Origin: Martelella lutilitoris
GTDB lineage: Bacteria > Pseudomonadota > Alphaproteobacteria > Rhizobiales > Rhizobiaceae
Direction of reading: 5' to 3'
NCBI RefSeq assembly: GCF_005924265.1
Contig: NZ_VCLB01000003.1
Location: 1 to 64,000 of the forward strand
DNA length: 64,000 bases
The notes below the pieces were generated by a model. The model worked only from the letters and a program-made list of their open reading frames with translations. It did no database searches and was not told the origin of the DNA. This document shows positions 51,173-60,168 of this stretch, in pieces. Position 1 is the first letter of the stretch. Every line of letters starts with the position of its first letter. The position numbers and the translations under genes were made by a program.

Positions 51173-52177
51173 CTAAAGCGCCTCCGCCTTGACCAGCGAA
51201 TGGACGTCCTCGACGCGGGCCGAATCAAGATCGCTCTCGTCGATGCCGAAGCTTTCGCCGACGAGGTCCTCGACGCCGCGCACCAGCGCCAGTGCATCGA
51301 GGCCATAGTGGCGCATCAGATAGGCGCGCGAGCCGCCATGGGCATAGGTGTCCTTGAGGCCAAGGCGGATCAACCGCTTGCCGACGCCGGCGTCCGCCAT
51401 GGTTTCGGCGACAAGCGAGCCGATGCCGCCTTCGGTCACATGGTTTTCCAGCGTGATCACCCCGTGGCGCACCGAACCGACATGATCGAGCAGCGCCTTG
51501 GCGTCAAACGGCTTGATCGTGTGGAGATGAAGATGGCGGATCGAAAGACCGGCATTCTTCAACGCCGAGCGCGCCCGCATCGCCTCTTCCGTGGTAATGC
51601 CTGCGGTGACCACCAGAACGTCGTCGCCGCCGCTCAGTTCGCGCATCTCGCCGACCTTGATCGGCGTGTCGAACAAGCGCGGCACGGAGCCCCGCAGCAC
51701 CCGGCACCAGACCGGCCCGTCAATGCTGTCGGCGGCCTCGCAGATGCTTTCCACCTCGGTCGCATCGCCGGTTTCGAGGATGGTCATGTTCGGGATCGAC
51801 CGCATCACCGCAATGTCCTCGATCGACTGATGGGTCATGCCGCCGGGCGTAGTGACACCGGGAAGGAAGCCCATCAGCCGCACCTTGCGACGCGGATAGG
51901 CAATCGAGGCCATCAACTGGTCATAGGGCCGGCGATACATGAAGACGCCGAATGTGTGGATGAACGGCCGGAAGCCGGCAAGCCCCAGCCCGCCGGCGAA
52001 ACTCATCATGTTCTGCTCCGCCATGCCGAGCGAGAGGAACTGATCGGGATGCCGGTCGCGAAACCCGTCCACTTCGCAAGATGAGGTCAGATCCGCCGAA
52101 AGGCAGAGAATATCGGGATTGCCTGCGGCAAATTTCTCGAACGCCGTTGCATAGGGGCGTGACACCATTTCTACCAT
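51173..52177 (-). CDS. transketolase, C-terminal section (split subunit)
   Basis: A 334-residue protein holding the pyrimidine-binding and C-terminal domains of transketolase. SLGMAEQNMMSFAGGLGLAGFRPFIHTFGVFMYRRPYDQ carries the catalytic Glu of the thiamine site, and VLVVTAGITTEEAMRA opens the C-domain. It pairs with the N-terminal subunit encoded 11 bp upstream. The ATG at 52177 has GGAG upstream. Split transketolases are common in sugar and polyol clusters. Confidence 0.9.
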   Translation of the reverse strand: MVEMVSRPYATAFEKFAAGNPDILCLSADLTSSCEVDGFRDRHPDQFLSLGMAEQNMMSFAGGLGLAGFRPFIHTFGVFMYRRPYDQLMASIAYPRRKVRLMGFLPGVTTPGGMTHQSIEDIAVMRSIPNMTILETGDATEVESICEAADSIDGPVWCRVLRGSVPRLFDTPIKVGEMRELSGGDDVLVVTAGITTEEAMRARSALKNAGLSIRHLHLHTIKPFDAKALLDHVGSVRHGVITLENHVTEGGIGSLVAETMADAGVGKRLIRLGLKDTYAHGGSRAYLMRHYGLDALALVRGVEDLVGESFGIDESDLDSARVEDVHSLVKAEAL

Positions 52178-52188
52178 TTCCCGTCTCC

Positions 52189-53115
52189 TCAGTGTGCGTA
52201 GTCGATCGGCTCGATGCCGAGATCCCTGGCGATCGACACATTCATGCGCTGGCGCTCGTCTTCCGACTTGAAGCGGACGTAATGAAGCCGCGGGAACCGC
52301 TCCTCCAGGATCGGCATGGCGTTGAACGGGTTTGTCCGCGCCAGGATGATCAGCGGCTTGCCCGCATGCGGCTCCTTCACCGCCTCGCGCATCGCGTCGA
52401 CATCGTGCCCGTCGATCTCCACGCAGACGGCGCCGAAATTGTTGAACTTGGTGCGGATATCGCCGACCTCCATGACCGAGCTCATCGCCCCGTCGCATTG
52501 CTGGTCGTTGACGTCCATGATCGCATAGAGATTGTCGATGCCGTGATAGGCCGCCGCCTGAACCGCCTCCCAGGTCTGCCCTTCCTGCACTTCGCCGTCG
52601 GACATGAACACCCAGGTCCGGCCGGTATCGCCGCGCCTTCTGCGACCGTAAGCCAGCCCCGCCGCCGTTGAAAGACCGATGCCGAGCGTGCCGTTATGCA
52701 CCTCCATGCCCGGCGAATGCTCCGCGCCGATCATCTCGACGGAGGAACCATCCTTGTTGAACATGGCAAGCCCCTCCGGCGCCATGCGGCCGACCTCGAT
52801 CAGCGTCGCATAGGCCACCAGCGCATAATGGGCAGGCGCGATGAACAGCCGGTCGAATTCCGGGGTCGCGGGGCCGTTATAGCCCGCGCCCGTATGATAG
52901 TCGGGATTCTGCGCCGAGGGCACGCCCTCAAACGGCTTCGGCACCATCGGCAGCGTCGGCGCGCCGAGAGTGAGCTCCTCATTGTAAAGCCAGGCAAGCT
53001 GCTCGCCGGCCGAACAGGCCTGGCTGAGATAGCCGCCATTATTGCGGATCGAATGCTCGAAAACGCGGCGGCGAATGCCGAGAGCGACCTCTTCGGTGGT
53101 CTTGGAATTTCTCAC
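52189..53115 (-). CDS. transketolase, N-terminal section (split subunit)
   Basis: A 308-residue protein with the diphosphate-binding domain of transketolase. SDGEVQEGQTWEAVQAAAYHGIDNLYAIMDVNDQQCDG is the thiamine-diphosphate/metal motif, and HYALVAYATLIEVG and EHSPGMEVHNGTLGIGLSTAAG are also typical. It is divergent from the zinc dehydrogenase gene, with the shared 38-bp element 18 bp upstream. It would move a two-carbon unit from a ketose phosphate such as xylulose 5-phosphate. Confidence 0.9.
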   Translation of the reverse strand: MRNSKTTEEVALGIRRRVFEHSIRNNGGYLSQACSAGEQLAWLYNEELTLGAPTLPMVPKPFEGVPSAQNPDYHTGAGYNGPATPEFDRLFIAPAHYALVAYATLIEVGRMAPEGLAMFNKDGSSVEMIGAEHSPGMEVHNGTLGIGLSTAAGLAYGRRRRGDTGRTWVFMSDGEVQEGQTWEAVQAAAYHGIDNLYAIMDVNDQQCDGAMSSVMEVGDIRTKFNNFGAVCVEIDGHDVDAMREAVKEPHAGKPLIILARTNPFNAMPILEERFPRLHYVRFKSEDERQRMNVSIARDLGIEPIDYAH

Positions 53116-53132
53116 TGGGCTCCTCCTTCAAA

Positions 53133-53170
53133 CTTTACAAAAGTCATTAATTCAGTCAAATGTAAAAATC
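53133..53170. promoter_or_regulatory. shared sugar-regulon element, copy A
   Basis: A 38-bp element with TTTACA (53134-53139) and TGTAAA (53161-53166) arms, in the divergent transketolase/zinc dehydrogenase promoter. It matches copy B at 61204-61241 at about 30 of 38 positions, with the 14 bases CTTTACAAAAGTCA identical. On the minus strand TTGACT inside it could also act as a -35 box. Confidence 0.7.
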
Positions 53171-53253
53171 AAGCGGTTTATGTCGACGGGCTTTGCCACT
53201 ACATTCGCCGCCGCGCGGCTTGGGAGAAGCCGCCTGCAGAAAGGGAGGATGGA

Positions 53254-54309
53254 ATGACGACAATGAAGGCCGTGCGGTGCCTCGGCTTTGGCTATCAGCA
53301 TCGTTTGGAGACGGGCATCGAAGTGCCGAAGCCGAAGCCGGGAGAGGTTCTGGTCAGGGTCGATGCAAGCGGCATCTGCGCCGCAGACCGGGCCATGTGG
53401 GACGGTTCCGGCCCCTGGTCGCTGCCCTTCCCCTTCACGCCCGGCCATGAGTTTACGGGGACGGTGGTCGAGCTGGGAGACGGCGCCGGCGCGCGGCATG
53501 GCGTTAAGGCCGGCGACCGGGCCGTGGCAGAACTCAACATCACCTACGGCAATGACTTCTTCCGCCAGCGCGGCCTCTACCACCTCGCCGACAGGATGGA
53601 CGTGATCGGCGCGACGCTCGACGGCGGCTGGGCGCAATACATGATCTATCCGGCCGACGCCGTGATCCACAAGGTGCCGGAAAACCTCTCCAACGCGGCG
53701 GCCTGTTACACCGAACCGCTGGCCAATGCCATTCACGGAGTCGAGCGCGCCGATATCGGCTTCGAGGACGTGGTCGTCGTCTCCGGCGCCGGCCCGATCG
53801 GCATGGGGATGCTGCAGGCGGCCCGGCTGAAGACGCCGCGCAAGCTCATCCTCGTCAATCCCGGCGCCGCAAAACGCAGGCTTGCCCTGAGGCTTGGCGC
53901 CGACATGGCCTTCCACCCGGACGATCCCGAACTGAAGACGGCTTTGGCGGACCTGACGGATGGACGCGGCGCGGATGTTTTTCTCGAAGCCTCCGGCCAG
54001 ACACAGGCCTTCACGCTGGGCCTGGAACTCCTGCGCAAAGCGGGCCGGCTTGTCGTCTTCGGCGTCTACAAGAAGCCGGTCGCCGTCGACCTCAACATTT
54101 TCGGGGAGTTCAAGGAACTCGACATCCGTGGCGGGCATCTGGCCCCCTTTACCTATCGCACGGCGCTGGACTTGATGAGCCGCGGGCTTATAGATGGGGA
54201 TGCCTGCGTCACGCACACCTATCCGCTGGAAGCGTTCGAGGAAGCACTCGAACGACGTCCCGAGCCGGACGAGGTGCAGATCAAGATCATTCTCGACCCG
54301 CAAATGTGA
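53254..54309 (+). CDS. zinc-dependent polyol/alcohol dehydrogenase
   Basis: A 351-residue medium-chain dehydrogenase. The zinc-site pieces are a Cys in the GICAADRAMWDG segment, the GHEFTGTVVELG motif and YTEPLANAIHGVER. The cofactor fold is VVVVSGAGPIGMGMLQAARL. FFRQRGLYHLADRMDVIGATLDGGWAQYMIYP resembles erythritol/threitol-type polyol dehydrogenases. The structural zinc Cys cluster is not evident. The ATG at 53254 follows GGAGG. The gene is followed 7 bp later by the molybdenum enzyme. Confidence 0.88.
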   Translation: MTTMKAVRCLGFGYQHRLETGIEVPKPKPGEVLVRVDASGICAADRAMWDGSGPWSLPFPFTPGHEFTGTVVELGDGAGARHGVKAGDRAVAELNITYGNDFFRQRGLYHLADRMDVIGATLDGGWAQYMIYPADAVIHKVPENLSNAAACYTEPLANAIHGVERADIGFEDVVVVSGAGPIGMGMLQAARLKTPRKLILVNPGAAKRRLALRLGADMAFHPDDPELKTALADLTDGRGADVFLEASGQTQAFTLGLELLRKAGRLVVFGVYKKPVAVDLNIFGEFKELDIRGGHLAPFTYRTALDLMSRGLIDGDACVTHTYPLEAFEEALERRPEPDEVQIKIILDPQM

Positions 54310-54316
54310 GGTTCAC

Positions 54317-56578
54317 ATGCCCTATACGGCCGCCCATTGGGGAAGCTACCGCATCGACCGCGACACCGGCACGCTTTTGCCTGTCGAGGGTGATCCGCAA
54401 CCCTCGCGGATCGGCAAGGGTTGGACCAGCGCCTCACGCGACCGTAACAGCCGCATCATGCGACCTGCCATCCGCAAGGGCTGGCTTGAAGGGGATGGCG
54501 GTGCAGGGCGCTCGGGCGACCGTTATCTCGAAGTCAGTTGGGACGAGGCGCTTGAGCATTGCGCGTCGGAACTGACAAGGGTGCGCGAGACCCATGGCAA
54601 TGGCGCGATTTTCGGCGGCTCCTATGGCTGGTCGAGCGCCGGACGCTTTCACCATGCCCAAAGCCAGATGCGCCGCTTTCTCAATCTGGCCGGTGGTTTT
54701 GTCGGGGCGCGCGAAACCTATTCGCACGCCGCCGCCGAAGTGCTGTTTCCCCACATTCTGGGGCTCTCCAACCGGGCCTTTCAGGATGAGGTCACGGCCA
54801 TGCCTTCCGTCAGCGGGGCCTGCGAACTGATGCTCGCCTTTGGCGGCATTTCGCCCAGAACCGCGCAGGTCGCTTCCTCCGGCACGTCCCGGCACGAGGT
54901 TGCGCCCTGGCTTGAAAACCTCGCCAATGGAAAGACGCGGCTGATCTCGGTCTCGCCGCGTCGCGGCGACCTTGAAAAGGCCGAATGGTGGGCGATCCGG
55001 CCCGGCACGGATACCGCGCTCCTACTGGCGCTCTGCCAGGAGATCATCGCCACCGGACGGGCGAATGACGATTTCCTCAAGCGCTGCACCAGCGGCTATG
55101 ACACATTCCGCGATTATCTCGCGGGCAAGACAGACGGTACGGCGAAGTCAGCCGAATGGGCTGCGGATATCTGCGATATTCCGGCCGATACGATCCGCGA
55201 GACCGCGCTGGAACTGACTGAAAAACGCAGCCTGATCTCGATGACATGGTCGATGCAGCGCGGCGACCATGGCGAACAGCCGATCTGGGCCGGGCTCGCC
55301 CTTGCCGCCATCATCGGCCAGATCGGCCTGCCGGGCGGCGGCTATGCCTTTGGCTACGGCTGCACCACGCCGGTCGGCCGCCCGACGCGGCTGATCCCCT
55401 GGCCATCCCTGCCGCAGGGTATCAATCCGGTCAGCGATTTCATTCCCGTTGCCCGCATCGCCGATATGCTGCTCAATCCGGGATCGCAATACGCCTATAA
55501 TGGCGAGACCCGCACCTATGCGGATATCCGCCTCATCTGGTGGACCGGCGGTAATCCGTTTCACCATCATCAGGACCTTCACCGGCTGGAGAAAGCCTGG
55601 CAGCGCCCCGAAACGGTAATCGTCAACGAGCACAGCTGGACGGCAACGGCGCGCCGGGCCGATATCGTGCTGCCGGCGACGACGCCGCTGGAGCGCGAAG
55701 ACATCATGATGAACCGGCGCGATCCGGCCCTGATCTACATGTCAGCGCTCGATGCGCCGATGGGCGAGGCGCTGGACGACCACGAGATCTTCGCCCGCCT
55801 TGCCGGGCGGATGGGTTTTGGCGAGTCCTTCACCAAGGGCAAGAGCGCTGCCGAATGGCTGGAGCATCTCTGGGAGCGCGCCGAAAAGGTGGCCGAGGCC
55901 CATGGCTTTGCCCTGCCTGATTTCGAAACCTTCAAGGCCGAGGGCCGGTTCGATATTCCTGACGAGGAGGAGGTGCGCCTCGCGCTGTCCGCCTTTGCCG
56001 CCGATCCGGAAGGTTCACCGCTTGCCACCGAAAGCGGCCGGATCACCCTTTTCAACGAAAAGATTGCCGCCATGGGGCTTGCCGACTGCCCCGGCCACCC
56101 GACCTGGATGCCGCCGGTCGAATGGCTCGGCGCAGCAAAAGACGGCATGCTGCAGCTGATCTCCGGCCAGCCGGACACCCGGCTGCACTCGCAGAACGAT
56201 CGCGGCTCGGAATCGCTTGCCGACAAGGTGAAGTGCCGCGAGGCCGCCTACCTGCATCCCGAAACGGCGCGCGCCAACGGACTGGCCGAACGCGATATTA
56301 TCCGCCTCTCCAACCAACGCGGCGCCTGCCTTGCCGGGCTTCGGTTCGATGAGGGGCTGAGGCCCGACTGCATCTTCCTGCCGACGGGCGCGTGGTACGA
56401 TCCGCAGATCGTCGACGGCGCTTTGCTGGAAGTCCATGGCAATCCAAATGCGCTCACCATCGACAAGGGCTGCTCGGGCCTGTCGCAGGGCAATATCGCC
56501 CACACCTGCCTTGTGCGGGTGGAAAAATGGGACCGCCCCCTGCCCGCGCTTTCCATCGACCGTCCGCCGATCGCATGA
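54317..56578 (+). CDS. molybdopterin oxidoreductase, biotin sulfoxide/TMAO reductase-like
   Basis: A 753-residue member of the DMSO reductase family. It lacks the N-terminal Cys cluster for a 4Fe-4S centre and has a Ser molybdenum ligand context, SYGWSSAGRFHHAQ, as in BisC, DorA and TorA. ISVSPRRGDLEKAEWWAIRPGTDTALLLAL and WSMQRGDHGEQPIWAGLALAAIIGQIGLPGGGYAFGYG are family blocks, and the C-terminal domain starts near LISGQPDTRLHSQNDRGS. No Tat leader is present, so it should be cytoplasmic like BisC. Why a sulfoxide or N-oxide reductase sits in a sugar operon, 7 bp after a zinc dehydrogenase, is unclear. Confidence 0.87.
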   Translation: MPYTAAHWGSYRIDRDTGTLLPVEGDPQPSRIGKGWTSASRDRNSRIMRPAIRKGWLEGDGGAGRSGDRYLEVSWDEALEHCASELTRVRETHGNGAIFGGSYGWSSAGRFHHAQSQMRRFLNLAGGFVGARETYSHAAAEVLFPHILGLSNRAFQDEVTAMPSVSGACELMLAFGGISPRTAQVASSGTSRHEVAPWLENLANGKTRLISVSPRRGDLEKAEWWAIRPGTDTALLLALCQEIIATGRANDDFLKRCTSGYDTFRDYLAGKTDGTAKSAEWAADICDIPADTIRETALELTEKRSLISMTWSMQRGDHGEQPIWAGLALAAIIGQIGLPGGGYAFGYGCTTPVGRPTRLIPWPSLPQGINPVSDFIPVARIADMLLNPGSQYAYNGETRTYADIRLIWWTGGNPFHHHQDLHRLEKAWQRPETVIVNEHSWTATARRADIVLPATTPLEREDIMMNRRDPALIYMSALDAPMGEALDDHEIFARLAGRMGFGESFTKGKSAAEWLEHLWERAEKVAEAHGFALPDFETFKAEGRFDIPDEEEVRLALSAFAADPEGSPLATESGRITLFNEKIAAMGLADCPGHPTWMPPVEWLGAAKDGMLQLISGQPDTRLHSQNDRGSESLADKVKCREAAYLHPETARANGLAERDIIRLSNQRGACLAGLRFDEGLRPDCIFLPTGAWYDPQIVDGALLEVHGNPNALTIDKGCSGLSQGNIAHTCLVRVEKWDRPLPALSIDRPPIA

Positions 56579-56585
56579 ACGTTCA

Positions 56586-56603
56586 GCCCCGCCTGAGCGG
56601 GGC
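56586..56603. terminator. bidirectional terminator between the molybdenum enzyme and ABC permease genes
   Basis: Perfect 7-bp stem GCCCCGC / GCGGGGC with a CTGA loop in the 35-bp gap between converging genes. Confidence 0.65.
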
Positions 56604-56613
56604 CGCTGTGGTC

Positions 56614-57588
56614 TCAGCTCTTGCGCATGTTGCGCTGGGCGACGGCCAGCGCAAGGGCGGCAACGAGGATGATGCCGGAAAGCGCGTCCTTGGTGTTGAA
56701 GTTCAGCCCCATCAGGTTAAGCCCGTTGGTGACCACGCCGAGGAACAGAACGCCCGCCACCGTGCCCGGAATATTGGGCCGCCCGCGCGGATGAAGCGCT
56801 GCGCCGATGAAGACGGCGGCAATGGCATCCAGCAGATAGGCAAAGCCTGAAAGCGGGGTGAACATGCGGATATTGGCAGCGGCAATCAGCCCGCCGAAAG
56901 CGCAGGTCGCCGACGCCATGACAAAGCATAAGAACAGGATCCGGTTGACCTTGATGCCGGCAACGACAGCCGCCGAACGCTGCATGCCCATGGCATGAAT
57001 GCGCCGGCCCCAGACGGAGCGTTCCAGCACGAAGAAATAGATCGCGGCCAGCACGAGCGCGATGATGACTTCGGAGGGAATGCCGAACAAGTCGCCAAGG
57101 GCAAGGCTGCGGAACTCATCCGGCATCTGTCGATAGGAAATCGGCCCGCCGCCATTGGTGAAGATGCGCTGCACGGAGGAGCCGATGAAGAAGGTGCCGA
57201 GCGTCGCCAGAAACGGGCTGATGCGCAGGCCGACCACCAGCGCCGCGTTCAACAACCCGACCAGTGCGCCGCCGGCAATGCCGATACAGGCCGCGCCGAA
57301 CCAGTGAATGCCAAAGCTCTTCATGGCGACAATCGCGAAGGCGGCGCCGAAATCGAGCGCGATGCCCACGGACAGATCGATGCCGCCGGTCGCCACGATC
57401 AGCGTCATGCCGAGCGCGATGATCATCAGGATCGCGGACCCTTCAACGATGTTCATCAGGTTCTGGCCCTGGACGAAAACCGGGTTCCAGGCGGCGAAGA
57501 ACACGACGAAGAGGGCAAAGACGATGAGGAATCCGAACCGGACGACGATATCGCGCCAGAGCGGCGTGCTTGCGGTTTCACTTGCCAT
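56614..57588 (-). CDS. sugar ABC transporter permease (RbsC type)
   Basis: A 324-residue membrane protein of the ribose/xylose/autoinducer-2 permease family with about 8-10 hydrophobic segments. GMTLIVATGGIDLSVG near residue 60 and the late NIPGTVAGVLFLGVVTNGLNLMGLN motif are typical. The start overlaps the preceding permease stop by one base. It is last gene of the importer operon. Confidence 0.92.
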   Translation of the reverse strand: MASETASTPLWRDIVVRFGFLIVFALFVVFFAAWNPVFVQGQNLMNIVEGSAILMIIALGMTLIVATGGIDLSVGIALDFGAAFAIVAMKSFGIHWFGAACIGIAGGALVGLLNAALVVGLRISPFLATLGTFFIGSSVQRIFTNGGGPISYRQMPDEFRSLALGDLFGIPSEVIIALVLAAIYFFVLERSVWGRRIHAMGMQRSAAVVAGIKVNRILFLCFVMASATCAFGGLIAAANIRMFTPLSGFAYLLDAIAAVFIGAALHPRGRPNIPGTVAGVLFLGVVTNGLNLMGLNFNTKDALSGIILVAALALAVAQRNMRKS

Positions 57589-58565
57589 TACTGCACCCTT
57601 TGCGAAATTGCCGACAGGGCCACGACCACAAGGATCAGCGCGCCCTTGACGAGGTCGGTCCAGAAGACATTGACGCCGATGGTCTTCAGCCCGATCGAGA
57701 TGGCGGCGACCAGAACCGCGCCCAGCACGGCCCCCCACATGGTCACCACCCGGCGGGGCGAAAAGGCGGCCCCCAGGAAGTTCGCCAGCACCATTTCCAG
57801 CATGAGATTGTTTTCAACGCCCGGCGAATAGCCATTGCCGCGCGCCAGCACGAAAAAGCCCGTCAGGAAGCCCATGAAGGCGGCGAGCAGATAGGACTGG
57901 GCAACCAGCCGGTCGACCTTGAGTCCTGAAATTTCCGCCGCATCGCGGCTGCCGCCGGCTGCCTGGAGGTTGAGCCCCCAGCGCGTGCGATGCAGGAGGT
58001 GATAGGCGACGATCACGACGAGGGCGACGATCACGATGCCGAGCGGAATGCCGAAGACAAAGTCCTCGCGCAAGAGCCCGATATGACCATCGGTCAGGTT
58101 AATGCGCCGCCGCGACGTCACCATGTTGTTGATGCCGACCAGCGCCACGAACATGGCAAGCGTGGTCAGAAGCGGCGTCATCCTGAGACGCGTGATCAAG
58201 ACGGCATTGACCGCGCCGGCGGCAAGCGCTGCGGCAAGGGCGGCGAGCGACGCTACGAAAAGCGACAGGCCCGAAGCCAGAAGGACTGCCGTGATGCCGG
58301 CGCAAAGCACGGCCGTTGCCGGGATCGAAAGATCGATGCCGCCGGAGACCACATCATCGCCGCCGGCCATGACAACGGCCGACAGGCCGGTCACCAGCAG
58401 GACCACCGGCAGGCTCTGCATCAGGACGAGCTTCAGGTTGAACAGCGTCATGAAATTGGGCGCGTTGAGCCCGACATAGGTCAGAAGCGCCAGAAAGATG
58501 ATCAGCGGCAGGAAGCCGACAAGCTCCGCCATCAGCCGATGGCGGGCGATGGATCTGCTAAGCAT
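57588..58565 (-). CDS. sugar ABC transporter permease (RbsC type)
   Basis: A 325-residue permease paired with the next one. GLSAVVMAGGDDVVSGGIDLSIPATAVL corresponds to the family's ISLSVG motif, and SPRRVVTMWGAVLGAVLVAAISIGLKTIGVN to the C-terminal block. The ATG at 58565 overlaps the ATPase stop by 8 bp. Two different RbsC-type permeases suggest a heteromeric channel, as in several rhizobial sugar importers. Confidence 0.9.
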   Translation of the reverse strand: MLSRSIARHRLMAELVGFLPLIIFLALLTYVGLNAPNFMTLFNLKLVLMQSLPVVLLVTGLSAVVMAGGDDVVSGGIDLSIPATAVLCAGITAVLLASGLSLFVASLAALAAALAAGAVNAVLITRLRMTPLLTTLAMFVALVGINNMVTSRRRINLTDGHIGLLREDFVFGIPLGIVIVALVVIVAYHLLHRTRWGLNLQAAGGSRDAAEISGLKVDRLVAQSYLLAAFMGFLTGFFVLARGNGYSPGVENNLMLEMVLANFLGAAFSPRRVVTMWGAVLGAVLVAAISIGLKTIGVNVFWTDLVKGALILVVVALSAISQRVQ

Positions 58566-60078
58566 GGGCCGCCTCCCGTCTTTCGTCCGCGCCCGTGGTT
58601 GCCGCAACGAGGCGGTCGACCTGCAGCGCCTCGCGATCGATCGTCCGGCTGACGGCGCCGCGCATCATCACCGCAACGCGGTCGCAGACGCCGACAAGCT
58701 CGACCGGGTCTGATGATGAAATCAGAACAACCGCGCCGGCCTCGGCGAGCCGTTCGATCAGCTGGTAGATTTCCGCCTTCGCGCCGACATCGACGCCGAC
58801 CGTGGGCTCGTCGAAAATGAAGACCCGCGCATCCTTGGCGAGCCAGCGGGCCAGAACCACCTTCTGCTGGTTGCCGCCGCTTAAGAAACGGGTGACGGCG
58901 GCGGGATTGGCCGGGCGGATATCGAGTTCGCCGATCAGTTCCTCGGTCTTCGCCCGCGCCTTCTTCCTGTCGACAAGACCGAAAGCGGCATTTTCGTCGA
59001 GCGTCGACAGCGTCGCGTTTTCCTCAACCGTCATCGACAGCACCAGCCCGTCATGGCGACGGTCGCGCGGTACCAGCACGAAGCCCTGCTCGACCGCCCG
59101 CGCCGCCGTTTTCAGCTGTATCGGCTTTCCGTCGAGCGAGACCGAGCCGGCCTCGGCGCGGCGAAGCCCGTAAAGCGTGTCGACCAGTTCCTCGCGCCCC
59201 GAGCCGATCAGCCCGGCTATGCCGAAGATTTCGCCGCGACGGACGGAAAGGTCGATGCCCTCGAACGCATGGCCGTCGCCGAGACCTTCGATACGAAGCG
59301 CGATTTCGCCCGGGGTGCGGCGATTATCCGGGAAGAAGGCGGAGAGCTCTCGCCCGATCATGGCGGAGACGAGCGCCGGCGCGATATCGTCCGTCACCGT
59401 CTCGAACAGGCTGACATCCCGCCCCTGGCGGAAGACCGTCACCCGGTCGCAGATTTCGGTGATCTCGTTCAGATAATGCGAAACGTAAAGGATCGCGATT
59501 CCCTGGCGCTTAAGCCTGGCAATCGCATGCATCACCTTCAACACCTCCTCGCTCGCAAGCGGGGCCGTCGGTTCGTCAAAGACGACGACCTTCGCGTGAC
59601 CGTCGATCAGCGCGCGGGCGACCTGCACGAGCTTGCGCTCTGCAGGGCCGATATCGCGGATCAGCCGGTTTCCGGGCAGTTCGATGCCCAGCGTATCGCG
59701 CAGAAAGGTCTCCGCCTTGCGCCGCATGGCGCGCCGTGCAAGGCCGAGCGGGCCGGCGATCTCCTGCCCCATGAACACCGATTCGGTCACCGTGAAATGG
59801 GGAACCAGATGCAATTCCTGGTGGATGAACCGCACACCGGCGGCATGCACATTGTCCGGCGTCGCCGGATCGAGTGCGTCTCCGCCGATCTCGATTGTGC
59901 CGCCTTCGGGCTGGTAGATGCCCGCCAGAACCTTGATGATCGTCGATTTTCCCGCGCCGTTCTCGCCGACAAGGCCGTGCACCTCGCCAGGCCGAACGTC
60001 AAGACTGGCGCCGTCGAGCGCCTTGACGCCGGGAAAAACCTTGACGATGTCCTTCAGCCGAAACGCAGTATCGGACAT
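58558..60078 (-). CDS. sugar ABC transporter ATPase (RbsA type, two domains)
   Basis: A 506-residue fused ATPase. The first domain has Walker A GENGAGKSTIIK and Walker B VVFDEPTAPL. The second domain has a degenerate Walker A (GLIGSGREELVD) but a full signature FLSGGNQQKVVLARWL and FIFDEPTVGVD, the pattern normal for RbsA/MglA. The ATG at 60078 has GAGG upstream. It energises the two RbsC-type permeases. Confidence 0.94.
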   Translation of the reverse strand: MSDTAFRLKDIVKVFPGVKALDGASLDVRPGEVHGLVGENGAGKSTIIKVLAGIYQPEGGTIEIGGDALDPATPDNVHAAGVRFIHQELHLVPHFTVTESVFMGQEIAGPLGLARRAMRRKAETFLRDTLGIELPGNRLIRDIGPAERKLVQVARALIDGHAKVVVFDEPTAPLASEEVLKVMHAIARLKRQGIAILYVSHYLNEITEICDRVTVFRQGRDVSLFETVTDDIAPALVSAMIGRELSAFFPDNRRTPGEIALRIEGLGDGHAFEGIDLSVRRGEIFGIAGLIGSGREELVDTLYGLRRAEAGSVSLDGKPIQLKTAARAVEQGFVLVPRDRRHDGLVLSMTVEENATLSTLDENAAFGLVDRKKARAKTEELIGELDIRPANPAAVTRFLSGGNQQKVVLARWLAKDARVFIFDEPTVGVDVGAKAEIYQLIERLAEAGAVVLISSSDPVELVGVCDRVAVMMRGAVSRTIDREALQVDRLVAATTGADERREAAHA

Positions 60079-60121
60079 TTCGCCTCGCATATTATTGTTC
60101 TTTGCGCTGCCTTTTCAGGGG

Positions 60122-60150
60122 GCGGCCGCCATGCGTTTGCGGGCGGCCGC
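60122..60150 (-). terminator. stem-loop between binding-protein and ATPase genes
   Basis: Perfect 9-bp arms GCGGCCGCC (60122-60130) and GGCGGCCGC (60142-60150) with an 11-nt loop, 18 bp past the binding-protein stop. There is no U-run before the ATPase gene. It probably stabilises or attenuates so that the binding protein is made in excess. Confidence 0.65.
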
Positions 60151-60168
60151 ACTGATCGGAAGGGCAGT

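Noticed and set aside
51173-53115. Apulose-4-phosphate transketolase pair
   Set aside because: The split form alone is not diagnostic, and the AraD-like gene and polyol dehydrogenases fit a pentitol route at least as well.
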